From Acidobacteriota bacterium (GTDB lineage: Bacteria > Acidobacteriota > Vicinamibacteria > Vicinamibacterales > CAVVIG01), in contig JAFDVO010000029.1 in the NCBI GenBank assembly GCA_018268955.1, forward strand, positions 1 through 64,000: a stretch of DNA of 64,000 nucleotides, read 5' to 3'. The stretch's first letter is position 1. Every line of letters starts with the position of its first letter. Of the stretch, positions 49,792 to 58,943 are shown piece after piece. The notes under the pieces were generated by a model. That model made no database searches, had not been told where the DNA came from, and saw nothing but the letters and a program-made list of their open reading frames with translations. The position numbers and the translations under genes were made by a program.

Positions 49792-50904
49792 ATGCTCATT
49801 CACGAACGCCGCGCTCTCATTCCCGTTGTCTTCGCCTGTGCCGTCCTGGCGGGTGCCTGTCAGAATGCACCGCAGTCGCAGTCCTCCGCACCTGCCGCCG
49901 CGCCTGCGTCGGCCTCTCCCGACGTGTGGGCGACCGTCGACGGCCGCGACATCAAGCGCGAGGACATCGAGAAGGCGTTCCGTCGCACCACACCCCCCGG
50001 ACAGTCGGTCTCGGACGAAGAGGCGATGACGGCCAAGCTGAATCTCCTCGACCAGGCCATCACCGAGGACATCCTGCTCGCGAAGGCGCGTGAGCTGAAC
50101 ATCCAGGTGACCGACACGGACGTCGACACCGCCTACAACGAAGGCAAGAAGAACATCCCCGAGGACGCATTCAACAAGGAGCTCGGCGCGCGCAACATCA
50201 GCTCTGCCGACATGCGTGAGAGCGTCCGGCGCGACCTGCTCGCGCAGAAGGTCATCGAGCGCGAGGTCACCTCGAAGGTGACCGTCAGCGATCAGGAAGT
50301 GACCGACTTCTTCAACGCGAACAAGGCGCAGTTCAACCTCCCCGAGGACGCGTTCCGCATCGCGCAGATCGTCGTCACCGGCCAGAAGGATCAGCAGATC
50401 GCGAACCGGACGGGCGACGATGCGGCGACGCCACAGGCGGCGCAGGCGAAAGTGCAGATGCTCATGGAGCGACTGAAGGCCGGCACGCCCTTCCCGGATC
50501 TCGCGATGGACTACTCCGAGGATCCCGAGTCGGCACCGCGCGGTGGCGACGTCGGGCTGGTGCCGATCTCGGCGTTGAACCAGGCGCCGAAGCCGCTGCG
50601 CGACGCCGTGCTGAAGGCGCAGCCCGGCTCGGTGAACGTGGTGCAGATGGAAGGCGGCTTCACGATCGTCGCATTGGTAGCCAAGCAGGCGAAGGGGCAG
50701 CGCGACCTGAGCATGCCCGAGGTGAAGGACGGCATCACGAACACGCTCAAGAGCCGTCGCGAGCAGCTGCTGCGCACGGCCTACCTCGAGGCGTCCCGCA
50801 ACAGGGCGAACGTCGTCAACTTCCTCGCACGCCGGATCGTCGACGGACAGGGGAAGGTCCCGGCCGCGCCGGCGCTTGCTCCGTCAGCGGGAAGCTCGAA
50901 GTAG
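49792..50904 (+). CDS. PpiC/SurA-type peptidyl-prolyl isomerase lipoprotein
   Basis: A 370-residue protein with a lipobox AGAC (Cys23). A SurA-N-like helical region (~35-190: VWATVDGRDIKREDIEKAF and so on) is followed by a parvulin domain (~200-310): FRIAQIVVTG, ERLKAGTPFPDLAMDYSEDP, GGDVGLVPISALNQ, and FTIVALVAKQ. It should help fold outer-membrane or periplasmic proteins. Start 49792 is chosen from the TACAAT-N6-ATG spacing over a GTG at 49786. Confidence 0.9.
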   Translation: MLIHERRALIPVVFACAVLAGACQNAPQSQSSAPAAAPASASPDVWATVDGRDIKREDIEKAFRRTTPPGQSVSDEEAMTAKLNLLDQAITEDILLAKARELNIQVTDTDVDTAYNEGKKNIPEDAFNKELGARNISSADMRESVRRDLLAQKVIEREVTSKVTVSDQEVTDFFNANKAQFNLPEDAFRIAQIVVTGQKDQQIANRTGDDAATPQAAQAKVQMLMERLKAGTPFPDLAMDYSEDPESAPRGGDVGLVPISALNQAPKPLRDAVLKAQPGSVNVVQMEGGFTIVALVAKQAKGQRDLSMPEVKDGITNTLKSRREQLLRTAYLEASRNRANVVNFLARRIVDGQGKVPAAPALAPSAGSSK

Positions 50905-50917
50905 CTGACCGGTCGCG

Positions 50918-51982
50918 TCACACGATGTAGTTGCCCTGGCTGGAGACGTCGATGCCGAGCTGGCGTTGCCAGCCAGGGTTCAACGTAATCACATACCGGA
51001 AGCGCAGGTCCCAGATCAGCACCTTGAGGTCGAAGGTGCCCTGCAGGCAATAGGGCTTCGCGTCGGGCACGAAGACCACGCAGGGGAAATCGATGCTGCT
51101 GACCATCGGCCGCCCCGCTTCGTCGCTGTGGTGGACCACGTTCCCGCCACGGTAACCGGTCGCCATCACGCCCGCGTTGATCGCGTCGCGAATGACCGCG
51201 AGCCGCCCGGTCATGTTCCCCATATGCGGATCCTCGTGCGCGATGTAGCTGGCCAGCGGCTGGCGGAAACGATCGCTGCCTGGCACCATCCGCTGGTCCA
51301 TGCCGTGCGCATCGTAGTCATCGCGCTGCGGAAAGACCGCCCACAGGTCGTAGTCGCCGGTCGTTGCCGCGCGGTAGGTGTTCCGCAGGTTCTCCGGGCA
51401 CATCGGGTCGACCATCGCCATTACCGGCAGCAGATCGCCTGACGCGGACGCCTGGTTCGGCGCCGTCAGGCCGCTCGACAGCCGCGACTCGTTCCTTCCG
51501 TAGAACACCGCCCACAGAATCTTCCCGTTCGCGCCAGGTCCGTCCATGGTGCGACGGAGCACGAACTCCATCTCTCGTCCGCCCGGCGAGGCTGCGCTGT
51601 AGCGCATCTCGTTGATGTTGCCGCCGCTCCGGCGCATGCGGCCCAGCGGACCTTCGAGCGCCTTGCGCCGCTCGTCCGTGAGGTAGAGCTGTATCTCGGT
51701 TCCGTGGGACTTGAGCAGGTCCTTGCGCTGCCCTTCGATGTCGGGGTTCTTCGTGAAGCGCGGGTCGGCCATGACGAACCCGGCCATCGGTCCCCAGGGA
51801 CAGCTCTTCGCCTTGTTGTGGAAGCCTTTTGTGGCGTAGCTCTCGAGCAGGAGGCCGGTGGCCCACTTGCCCACCGCACGCGATGCGATCACGCAGTGGT
51901 GCTGCTCAGCGACGCGCTGGAAGACGGCCGCGTGCTGTTCGGGCATCCCGGTTTCAGCGACGGCAAGGGGACCTCGAAGCAT
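50918..51982 (-). CDS. Anthrax edema factor / CyaA / ExoY-like adenylate cyclase domain protein
   Basis: A 354-residue protein with GGAGGG before the ATG. It resembles the class II adenylate cyclase toxin domain. ESYATKGFHNKAKSCPWGPM aligns with CyaA around Lys58-Lys65. The catalytic residues keep exact spacing: Arg35, Lys52 and Lys59 here against Arg41, Lys58 and Lys65. The metal pair DxD is present in GDYDLWAVFP (Asp210, Asp212, cf. Asp188/Asp190). MTGRLAVIRDAIN and VVHHSDEAGRP match the later region; His285 fits His298, but the CyaA Asn304 position is Arg291. No signal peptide, pore domain or secretion gene is adjacent. It would make cAMP or another cyclic nucleotide if active. Confidence 0.85.
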   Translation of the reverse strand: MLRGPLAVAETGMPEQHAAVFQRVAEQHHCVIASRAVGKWATGLLLESYATKGFHNKAKSCPWGPMAGFVMADPRFTKNPDIEGQRKDLLKSHGTEIQLYLTDERRKALEGPLGRMRRSGGNINEMRYSAASPGGREMEFVLRRTMDGPGANGKILWAVFYGRNESRLSSGLTAPNQASASGDLLPVMAMVDPMCPENLRNTYRAATTGDYDLWAVFPQRDDYDAHGMDQRMVPGSDRFRQPLASYIAHEDPHMGNMTGRLAVIRDAINAGVMATGYRGGNVVHHSDEAGRPMVSSIDFPCVVFVPDAKPYCLQGTFDLKVLIWDLRFRYVITLNPGWQRQLGIDVSSQGNYIV

Positions 51983-52547
51983 GATGCCCTCCGGTTTCGG
52001 ATGAGCTCATGCTACGCCCGTTTTCGAATCCGCCGCAGCAGCTCGCGCGGGGGGCGTATTGCGGAGGCGGAAGCGAGCGGTTGGCGAAGATTGGCTGGGA
52101 GGTAGGGATTCGGCATCAGTCCCGGCGAGAGCCGGGCGATGCCGGAAGACGGACCGACCAGACAAACGACTGAGCTGTGAAGCGAGGAGATTGGCTGGGT
52201 GTTCGGGACGATTTCCGCAACTGGCTCATCCGTGCGGCCTGAGCTCCCCTCGCCTTCACAGCAGATCGACCAATCCTCTTGGGCCCGCTGCTGCATGCCC
52301 AGCGGCCTGACGGTCGGACCCATGGGCAGAAGCGCGGCTGGACGGCTCCAGGAACCGTTGCGCCGCGACTCGCTCGATTCGAACCACGTCGCTGCGTCAG
52401 TCTTCCGTGAAGACGACGGTGCCCGCGAACGCCACGGGCAATTCACGCCGATCAAATGTGCGAGTGATGTTCTTGGCGGCCACCTTCAGGTTCCGAGTCT
52501 AGCGCGGGCGATCCCGACCTTCGACGACATGAGTCCGACAAGGGCAA
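51983..52547. other. 565-bp region without a supported gene
   Basis: No convincing coding sequence. A 147-codon frame on the minus strand lacks a plausible start, conserved motifs or sensible composition. The one clear structure is CCCGGC-GAGA-GCCGGG (52121-52136), a hairpin with a GNRA-type loop as read on the plus strand. The region may hold the cyclase promoter and decayed DNA. Confidence 0.5.
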
Positions 52548-53360
52548 TCAACGCGCCGAGCACATAGCAAGCGCCGCTGATTCGGCCACAGATTGCGAGC
52601 CGCCAAGACCCCAACCCCATTGATTGCCTGACGCCCGAGCGAGGGCGCCACACTGACTCTGAAACCAAACAGCCGAAAAGCAATCGCCACGCGCACACTC
52701 TTGAATGGCACGGTTTTCAGCGCCACTGCGACTGCTAAATCCGTTGGACCAACCGCACGCGCCCGATCCGGGCGAGTATGCGATCGCACCGAATGTGTTC
52801 GAAGAAGTGCACGCCCAGCAGATTACAGAGCAGGAGACCGGCTGAGTCGCGCTCCCCGAAATGTTAACAATCAAGGTTCCGCCGTTGGTCGTGCGAACGA
52901 TGATCTGAGAAGCTCGTGAGCCGGCACTGCCGGATGGCCTGAACGATATCGTCAGCGAGCACGTTGAGTTAACGGCGAGAGTGCCGGGAATCTGACACGT
53001 CGTTGTCGTCGGAAAGGTGCTCTGATCAGAATTGCTCATCTCCGAGAACTGCAGCGGTGCGTTTCCGGTAAACGAGATTGTGATGACGAACGTCGTCTGA
53101 CTCGTCGTGCCGATTGTCGTCGATGGGAAGACCACGCTTTGTCGGTCGACGCTCGCCGTTGTGGTCGGTGCTGTCGGCGATGTAGGGCTGCCGGTCGACG
53201 ACGAGGAGGAGTCGTCCTTCGTACACGCCACAGCAATGACGAGTGCAATGACCACCGCGAGTCGTGCCGCGAGGGTGGAGGAACTCACCGATATGCAATT
53301 CACACGCGGAATTCGCGGCACAAACCCCCATGCCCTCTGGCGAAGCGGAGAATCACTCAT
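52548..53360 (-). CDS. Lipoprotein with ASH-like and DUF4189 domains
   Basis: A 270-residue protein. The start at 53360 gives a long n-region, then a hydrophobic stretch and lipobox VAC (IALVIAVACTKDD). A Ser/Thr-rich linker leads to a beta-sandwich that resembles choice-of-anchor/ASH domains (SVVFPSTTIGTTSQTTF, CSLTISFRPS). The C-terminal ~80 residues match DUF4189: FGAIAYSPGSGACGWSNG, RAIQECARGDC and AESAALAMCSA. Probably surface or periplasmic; function unknown. Confidence 0.8.
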   Translation of the reverse strand: MSDSPLRQRAWGFVPRIPRVNCISVSSSTLAARLAVVIALVIAVACTKDDSSSSSTGSPTSPTAPTTTASVDRQSVVFPSTTIGTTSQTTFVITISFTGNAPLQFSEMSNSDQSTFPTTTTCQIPGTLAVNSTCSLTISFRPSGSAGSRASQIIVRTTNGGTLIVNISGSATQPVSCSVICWACTSSNTFGAIAYSPGSGACGWSNGFSSRSGAENRAIQECARGDCFSAVWFQSQCGALARASGNQWGWGLGGSQSVAESAALAMCSAR

Positions 53361-53700
53361 AACATCTCGTCCTTGCCAATTCCCTCGAGGAAGCACAACC
53401 GAGAGTCGCGCACAGTCAGCTGTACAGGTGACACGCGCACGGAGTCTACCCCACAAGTTAAGACCTCAAGACGAACATGCTTCCACGCGCGGTCTGAATA
53501 CCACTGCGTGGCGTGACGCGATCGAGCATCCGCACCCTACGGGAGGGACGGGGAACTCTGCGGACTCGGAGTGTCAATAACCAACACCAGTGGCGACTTA
53601 AGCCGGACCAGACACGCCCAACCAGCCGCCTTGGTGGACGCGAACGTTGAGTGTCGCAGACACCCGCTTCGCAACGACACGTCCTCTATTTCGCACAGGC
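53361..53700. other. 340-bp spacer, no gene seen
   Basis: It lies between the DUF4189 lipoprotein start and the 3' end of the next minus-strand gene. I see no repeat tract, hairpin or credible small ORF. It probably contains the lipoprotein promoter. Confidence 0.5.
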
Positions 53701-54648
53701 TCACCGGCGAAGTACATTTGCGGCAAACCACGTCTTCAGCTCAGTGTCTTGAATGCCGGCATGGATCTGGGATCGGTCGCGCCAAATCCGCCAGCTGCGC
53801 ATGTCAGCTCCGCCTTCGACGATGAGCCGAAGAGCTTGGGCCGCCTCGTCAGCCTTGATGATCCGGTAGGCCTCACAGTCCATGAAGCAGAATCCCTGAA
53901 TGAGCTTTCCGAGATCGTGATAGTTCGTGTTGTCGCTCATGATCCAAACCATGGCCTGGCGCACGGGGTACTGGGACGACTTGGCAAGCAGCGGCGCGAC
54001 GAATGCCAGGTTCTGGTTGGACACTCGGCGCACGGTCATGCGATCAGCCTTGTCCGGGACGTCCTTGGCCCAGTTTGTACAGGCGACGGGGACAGTGGCA
54101 GAACTGGGTGAACCGACGACCAGACGTACCGTTGTTGACTCGGTTGTCATCATGGTCTGGTCTGATCGGTCCGCCGGTACGAAGAGCAACCCCGCCGGGA
54201 TCTCGACCTGAAGCGGGTAGGCCGTTCGTGCACTGACGGTCACCGAGACCGACTCGATCCCATTGCCGGAGGCCGATAGCTCGACCTTGCCCTGTTGCAG
54301 CAAGTCGAGCAGATCACGCGGTCCGTAATCGCCAGACGCCAACAAGGCGCGTGCCTCGCGTTCCCGCCGATGTCCAGGGTATTGGCGCAGGAAGGCGTCA
54401 AGCGCCGGCCCGTTGCCTTCGGTGATGGCGCGCTCATAAGGCCCGTCGTCATTGCGCAGGGCCGACACGCGCTGGTTTGCCTGCTCGGTATGCGGCCCCG
54501 AGGTGTAGACAGCCGTGTACGCGAGGAGTGATGCGATGTCGTCGGTGGCGGTCGCCTGAGCCCAGGCCTGCTGTTCTGGGCGTACCTTCTGTGTGTAGTA
54601 GCCCCAAACCACCAGACCCGCGACAATGACAATTAGCAACTTCCGCAT
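53701..54648 (-). CDS. Membrane-anchored protein of unknown function
   Basis: A 315-residue protein with GGAGAGG before the ATG. One N-terminal TM segment (LLIVIVAGLVVWGYY) is followed by a helical, TPR-like region (~25-120) and a C-terminal mixed region with cysteines (VACTNWA, GFCFMDCEAY). I do not recognise the family. It belongs to a minus-strand series of exported proteins, 52548-57568, of which none has a clear catalytic motif. Confidence 0.7.
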   Translation of the reverse strand: MRKLLIVIVAGLVVWGYYTQKVRPEQQAWAQATATDDIASLLAYTAVYTSGPHTEQANQRVSALRNDDGPYERAITEGNGPALDAFLRQYPGHRREREARALLASGDYGPRDLLDLLQQGKVELSASGNGIESVSVTVSARTAYPLQVEIPAGLLFVPADRSDQTMMTTESTTVRLVVGSPSSATVPVACTNWAKDVPDKADRMTVRRVSNQNLAFVAPLLAKSSQYPVRQAMVWIMSDNTNYHDLGKLIQGFCFMDCEAYRIIKADEAAQALRLIVEGGADMRSWRIWRDRSQIHAGIQDTELKTWFAANVLRR

Positions 54649-54896
54649 GGTACCTCTCCTCTCTACTAACCGCCGGTCGTCCTGTCGAAAGGCTGGACAT
54701 CGACTTGCGCCTGGCAGGGGCTCCTCACCTCCCGCGTCATGCTGTCCGCCGAGAGCCGAGCGTGATGTTGGACGGGGCCGACGGCGATGCGTAACCGCGC
54801 AGCCGGGCCGCCACCGTTCCAGCCCAGAGCGGGAGCAGCACTCGGAGACGACCGACCCGTGGGATTCGCGACCACGTGCGCACAGACGACCTCAGC

Positions 54897-55943
54897 TCAG
54901 AACTCTCGATCCGGACACGACAGAAGGATCTCGCCCAGAAGATCCTCCGGCTGCGCGTTCTTCGGAGTGACCTCGAGCCTCGCAGCCCGCGTAGTTACGG
55001 TAATCGATCGCCGGCCTGCCTTGACCGCACGGAGTTCCTGGCAGGCAGCGCCGAATGCGGTCCCGTCGACGGACGTGCCCGTCTCTCGGTACTCGATGCG
55101 ACCGTCGGTGATCACCATCTCGCCTGGCAGCTTACCGCGAGTCACTGGGAAAGACGCGGCGCCTGTCACCGCAGCTTCCAGCTGATCAAAGCCTCGATCA
55201 GAGGCGATGCTCAATGCGGCTGTCAGGCGATCGATCCTGCGAAGGGCCGCGGCGGCTCGAAGACGGTTCCTTCGGATGGCACCATCTCCGCTCATCGCTG
55301 CGATGTTTCCCATCAGCCCCACAATGGCGCCAACCGCGGTGCCGTTGTTCTGGCTGTTGGCCTCGGCTCTTAGAGCCGAGTTATCTTGCGTCTGCTTTTC
55401 AGCGGCCTCGGAGTATTGCTTGAACCTCCCATCGAGACTGCGGATCTGAGTGATCACCGACTCGACTCCTTCCAGTAGGACCCGCTGTGCCGCATCCCCT
55501 TTTTCGCGGAGTTCGGCAGTGCTTGTCCTCAGTGCCTTGGCCGCACTCATCTCAAGAGCGGCTGCCGCCTCAAATTCGCGTGCCAGCTCAAGCGCCTTGC
55601 TGGCAGCATGTTGCTGTCCGATCCGCTCCCGAACGATTGGGATCAGCTCGACGTGCAATACGGTGTCGCGGGCTGTGACGTCCACTTGCCGTTCCCAGTA
55701 GTCTTCCTCCCCGAGTGACGCAGCGAATACATGTGCGCCCGGGGCAACGCGAATCACGGCTGGACGGCCGGCGTCGACCCGGACAGGCGCCCGACCGTCG
55801 ATGCTCACAATGCAGCTCACGTCTGCACTGACCCGGACACTCGTCAGGGCTCCGCGTCCGACCTGCTCGGCCCAGATCGGCGCCGCGACGCCCGGGAGAA
55901 GCAAGATCACGAGTGCCACGGTCTGCCAGACCTGTCGACCCAT
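54897..55943 (-). CDS. Exported PEGA-like / coiled-coil protein
   Basis: A 348-residue protein with AGGAGG upstream and a signal peptide (cleavage near IWAEQ). Residues ~35-95 resemble a PEGA-type beta domain (CIVSIDGRAPVRVDAGRP, GAHVFAAS). Residues ~105-200 are predicted coiled coil (Ala, Glu, Lys and Arg rich). A glycine-rich hydrophobic stretch (GTAVGAIVGLMGNIAAM) follows, then a C-terminal beta-rich part. Function unknown. Structural surface protein is a guess. Confidence 0.72.
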   Translation of the reverse strand: MGRQVWQTVALVILLLPGVAAPIWAEQVGRGALTSVRVSADVSCIVSIDGRAPVRVDAGRPAVIRVAPGAHVFAASLGEEDYWERQVDVTARDTVLHVELIPIVRERIGQQHAASKALELAREFEAAAALEMSAAKALRTSTAELREKGDAAQRVLLEGVESVITQIRSLDGRFKQYSEAAEKQTQDNSALRAEANSQNNGTAVGAIVGLMGNIAAMSGDGAIRRNRLRAAAALRRIDRLTAALSIASDRGFDQLEAAVTGAASFPVTRGKLPGEMVITDGRIEYRETGTSVDGTAFGAACQELRAVKAGRRSITVTTRAARLEVTPKNAQPEDLLGEILLSCPDREF

Positions 55944-55979
55944 CTCGGCCTCCTTGCTTGCAGGGTGTTGGACCGGCGC

Positions 55980-56993
55980 CTAGTACCTGACGGAGCACGA
56001 CAGCGAGGCGGTATGCCAGCGCTGGTTGTTGATGAAGAGACCGGCGTTTGGATGGCGATCGGGACAGGTGCACGGTACCCAGTCAGGTGGAACCGCTGCC
56101 TTCAAGATGTCCGGAGGGATCGTGGGTGACGATTGCCGTCGGACCGCCTCCTGCTTGGCACGTTCGGCATCGGCACGCTCGTCCCTTCCTTGCGCATGGT
56201 CGCGTTGAGCCCGATCCAGCCGGCCCCTTGCATCTTCGACATCGCGGTGTCGACGCTCCGAGTTCACCTTCGCTTTCGCTTGCATGTCGAGTTGCTCACT
56301 GGCGGTGAGAGTGGTCTGGTAGTTGTCAGCCGCGATCGCTCTTGCGGCGGATTCCGCCGCCTCTCGCATCCATCGATCCAGGGTGGAACTGTCGACCTGG
56401 CGAACCACGTTGCGGGTCCGCAGCGGGCTGTTGTCAGGCGGAATACCATGCTCACTCTCCAGGCGTTCGATCTCGTCCCTCAGGTCCGCCAGCCTGGCCA
56501 ATCGCTCACGGGGTTCCGCATCAGGCGGAGGCCCCGCTTCGTGCTCAGTGTCAATTGTCACGCGAGGATCCCTCGCCATGCCGGGACGGACCCGGCTCTT
56601 GACGGCGCCCATTCCCGCGAGCTCGAAGACGTTGTTCCAAAGATCGAGGACTCTGTTGGCCTCAATCTCCTGCAGGGTGCGGTAGTAGTCTTCGTACTTT
56701 GGGGCCAGAGCGCGGCGAGTTGACGATGGAACAGCGTCGGAATAGAGGAAGTCGTAGTACAGAAGGGAGTTCGCCGTTCGTGCCGGCGCGACGATTCGCA
56801 GTTCCGGTGCTGGTGCTCTAAACGGCGTCTCCTGCGGCGTGGCCGGGCTAGGCGTGGTCCCCCGAGTCTCGACCTTGTAACGCTCGACTTGCGCTGACGG
56901 CGGAGGGCCGGATTGCGCTCGCACAGTAACGGTGGCGGCGAGAATCAGTGTCAAGAGGTGGGCATCACGCAGGGCGAAAAGTTGGCTTGTCAC
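55980..56993 (-). CDS. Exported coiled-coil protein of unknown function
   Basis: A protein of about 337 residues. I start at GTG 56993, with GGAG upstream and a proper signal peptide (LLTLILAATVTVRAQ); the ATG at 57059 would prepend a charged, implausible leader. After a Pro-rich linker come helical segments with LEQ-like heptads (REIAxx, RLARLADLRDEIERLE) and a long charged coiled coil near ~240-290. The C-terminus has VPCTCPDRHPN and a final Cys. No family is recognised. Confidence 0.65.
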   Translation of the reverse strand: MTSQLFALRDAHLLTLILAATVTVRAQSGPPPSAQVERYKVETRGTTPSPATPQETPFRAPAPELRIVAPARTANSLLYYDFLYSDAVPSSTRRALAPKYEDYYRTLQEIEANRVLDLWNNVFELAGMGAVKSRVRPGMARDPRVTIDTEHEAGPPPDAEPRERLARLADLRDEIERLESEHGIPPDNSPLRTRNVVRQVDSSTLDRWMREAAESAARAIAADNYQTTLTASEQLDMQAKAKVNSERRHRDVEDARGRLDRAQRDHAQGRDERADAERAKQEAVRRQSSPTIPPDILKAAVPPDWVPCTCPDRHPNAGLFINNQRWHTASLSCSVRY

Positions 56994-57208
56994 TGCATGT
57001 CTCCGCGGACCCGGGTTTTGTCGTCTCTTCTTGTGCCCGACCAAACAGTGGTGCGGCATCAGCGTGCCGTGTCCCCCAAGTTGATGAGTTCGTCAGGGCG
57101 TCGTCGGTCGGCTGGCGCGGAGCCGACGACAACTCGCCCCAAGAAGTGGCCCCGACACACCGTGCACGCCCTGGGCGGGCAAAGCGATTCGGAGCTTTGC
57201 CACCAGAG

Positions 57209-57568
57209 CTAGAAATCCGATGGCGCCATCGGCGATTCGCCGAGGTTTCCGGCCGCAGAGTGAAGCGTGATCGTTGTCCGGCTGACGGAAGTGGGCGTCT
57301 CGGTAATGACAAAGGAATCTGTCCTTGTGTAGCGACACCCGTCCCGACGGCAGTAGCGGATCCGCAGTTCGTACAGCCCGCCCGAGACCGACACAGCCTG
57401 CCGGCCTCCCGGCGCGACCTGAACGAGCCCGCCGCTGGGCCCGACGACCTTCACAGTGGCCTCGTCGGAGGACATGTTCACGATCGTCAGCGTCGGCCGC
57501 ATCTGGGCATGAGCGGCAGCCGCGAGTAGCGCCCAGCAAGCGATAGCGGTGAGGATTCGACGAAGCAT
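57209..57568 (-). CDS. Small exported beta-rich protein
   Basis: A 119-residue protein. ATG 57568 has a perfect AGGAGG. A signal peptide ends AAHAQ. The rest is one small beta domain, with PTLTIVNMSSDEATVKVVG, CRRDGCRYTRTDSF and TTITLHSA. Two cysteines could pair. No family is recognised. First gene of the minus-strand series, divergent from the sigma-factor operon. Confidence 0.7.
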   Translation of the reverse strand: MLRRILTAIACWALLAAAAHAQMRPTLTIVNMSSDEATVKVVGPSGGLVQVAPGGRQAVSVSGGLYELRIRYCRRDGCRYTRTDSFVITETPTSVSRTTITLHSAAGNLGESPMAPSDF

Positions 57569-58142
57569 CTTGGACCTCCTTTTCGTTCCCAAACACCAAT
57601 ACGCCAGGCCGGTCGCGATACAGCAAACGAGGGACTGGGAGCCGAGATTCGCCCGCCGAACAACATTGCTTTGCAGCTGAGTACGCCGGTTCCTCCGAAC
57701 GCGCCGGCAAATCCGCCGAAGTCAGGCCGTGTCGTTTGGCGCCGACCAGATCCCCGCGGCGCTCGCACCAGAAGCCCGTAACCCTTTGATTCCATGGATG
57801 TACTAGGCATTCAGTGTGTCGAAGATCGTGTCGTCAAGTCGGTGAAGCCGCCACTGAGGAGGCGGAGGGACGACGCCTGCTTCCCGTATTTCCTGCCCAG
57901 CCGGCGTATATAGGGGTGGCCGCATAGAAACCAGGCCAGGGGTTGGCGGCGCGGCCTCCGCCGGGAGCCGCTTTTGAGTTCCGGCGCCGGACGAGCTTCA
58001 GTAGAATCGCCACACGTTCGAGTGGCCCGGCGCTCAGTTCGTCGGGCCACGGGGGATCGCGTGCTCCGTCGCCGGCTTTCTTAAGCGCCCAGTCTGAGCT
58101 GTGGCGGGAAGGCGGCTCGACCCGAAGGGCAGGCAAGGTGCT
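57569..58142. other. 574-bp divergent spacer, no gene seen
   Basis: It separates the minus-strand exported genes from the plus-strand sigma-kinase-chaperone operon. No convincing ORF, repeat tract or -10/-35 pair could be identified. It probably carries the promoters of both transcription units. Confidence 0.5.
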
Positions 58143-58901
58143 ATGGGAAACAGCCGCGAGCCCGTTCCGCACTCGCCAGGGCGAGCGCCTTCTAAATCAG
58201 ACCTCTTTTTCCCTCCCACCTCGTGGTCCCTGCTCGCGCGCGCCGCGGCGCCAGAAACGGTCACGCCAGCGGTCAATGAGTTCGCGGACTTGTACTACGC
58301 CGCCGTACGGGGCTTCATCTTGTCGATCGTACGCAACCCCGCGGAGGCAGAAGAGCTCACACAGAAGTTCTTCCTCGTGACTGTGCTCGAGGGTCAGCTC
58401 CTTCGTCGTGCTGACCGAACCGAAGGCAGGTTTCGCGAGTACTTGAAGCAGGCCGTTCGCAACTTCCTCGTTGATGACCACCGATACCGAACGCGCAAGA
58501 AAAGACGTGCGGCGGAGCCGGACCTCCGCCCAGATGGTTTGAAGGGTGGCTGGGAGACGGTTGTTCTCAAGGAGTCTCCTGCGCACGATGCGGCGTTTCT
58601 TCGGGGGTGGGCTCAGAGCCTGGTTCGAACGGCAATCGAGCGAGTTCGAACCACATGCGAGCGGAAGGGACAAGAGCAGCACTTCCGGTTGTTTGCGGGT
58701 CGTTTCCTGGCTTCCACCCAAGACATGCCTGCATGGCGCGAGCTCGGCGAACCTTTCGGCCTGGATGAGAAGACCGCACGTAGTCGCGCTGAAACCGTCG
58801 CGAGGCACTTTCGCACGGCCATTCGGGAGCTGATCGCAACTGAAGGCGGAACCGGGGAGGGTACCGATGAGGAGATCCTCGAGTTGATTTCGCTCTTCTG
58901 A
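58143..58901 (+). CDS. ECF-like sigma factor
   Basis: A 252-residue protein with AAGGTG before the ATG. FADLYYAAVRGFILSIVRNPAEAEELTQKFFL matches sigma region 2 and FRLFAGRFLAS...LGEPFGLDEKTARSRAETVARHF matches region 4. This variety, with GRFREYLKQAVRNFL between, is typical of acidobacterial and planctomycetal sigma factors found beside Ser/Thr kinases. It is probably the regulator of the following operon or of its divergent exported genes. No anti-sigma factor is visible. Confidence 0.85.
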   Translation: MGNSREPVPHSPGRAPSKSDLFFPPTSWSLLARAAAPETVTPAVNEFADLYYAAVRGFILSIVRNPAEAEELTQKFFLVTVLEGQLLRRADRTEGRFREYLKQAVRNFLVDDHRYRTRKKRRAAEPDLRPDGLKGGWETVVLKESPAHDAAFLRGWAQSLVRTAIERVRTTCERKGQEQHFRLFAGRFLASTQDMPAWRELGEPFGLDEKTARSRAETVARHFRTAIRELIATEGGTGEGTDEEILELISLF

Positions 58902-58943
58902 TCGCAAACCGACTGACCAACGCCGGAGCGAGAAAGGGATGTG

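Noticed and set aside
52012..52455. 147-codon frame on the minus strand
   Set aside because: No credible start signal, no domain, and a composition unlike the neighbouring genes.
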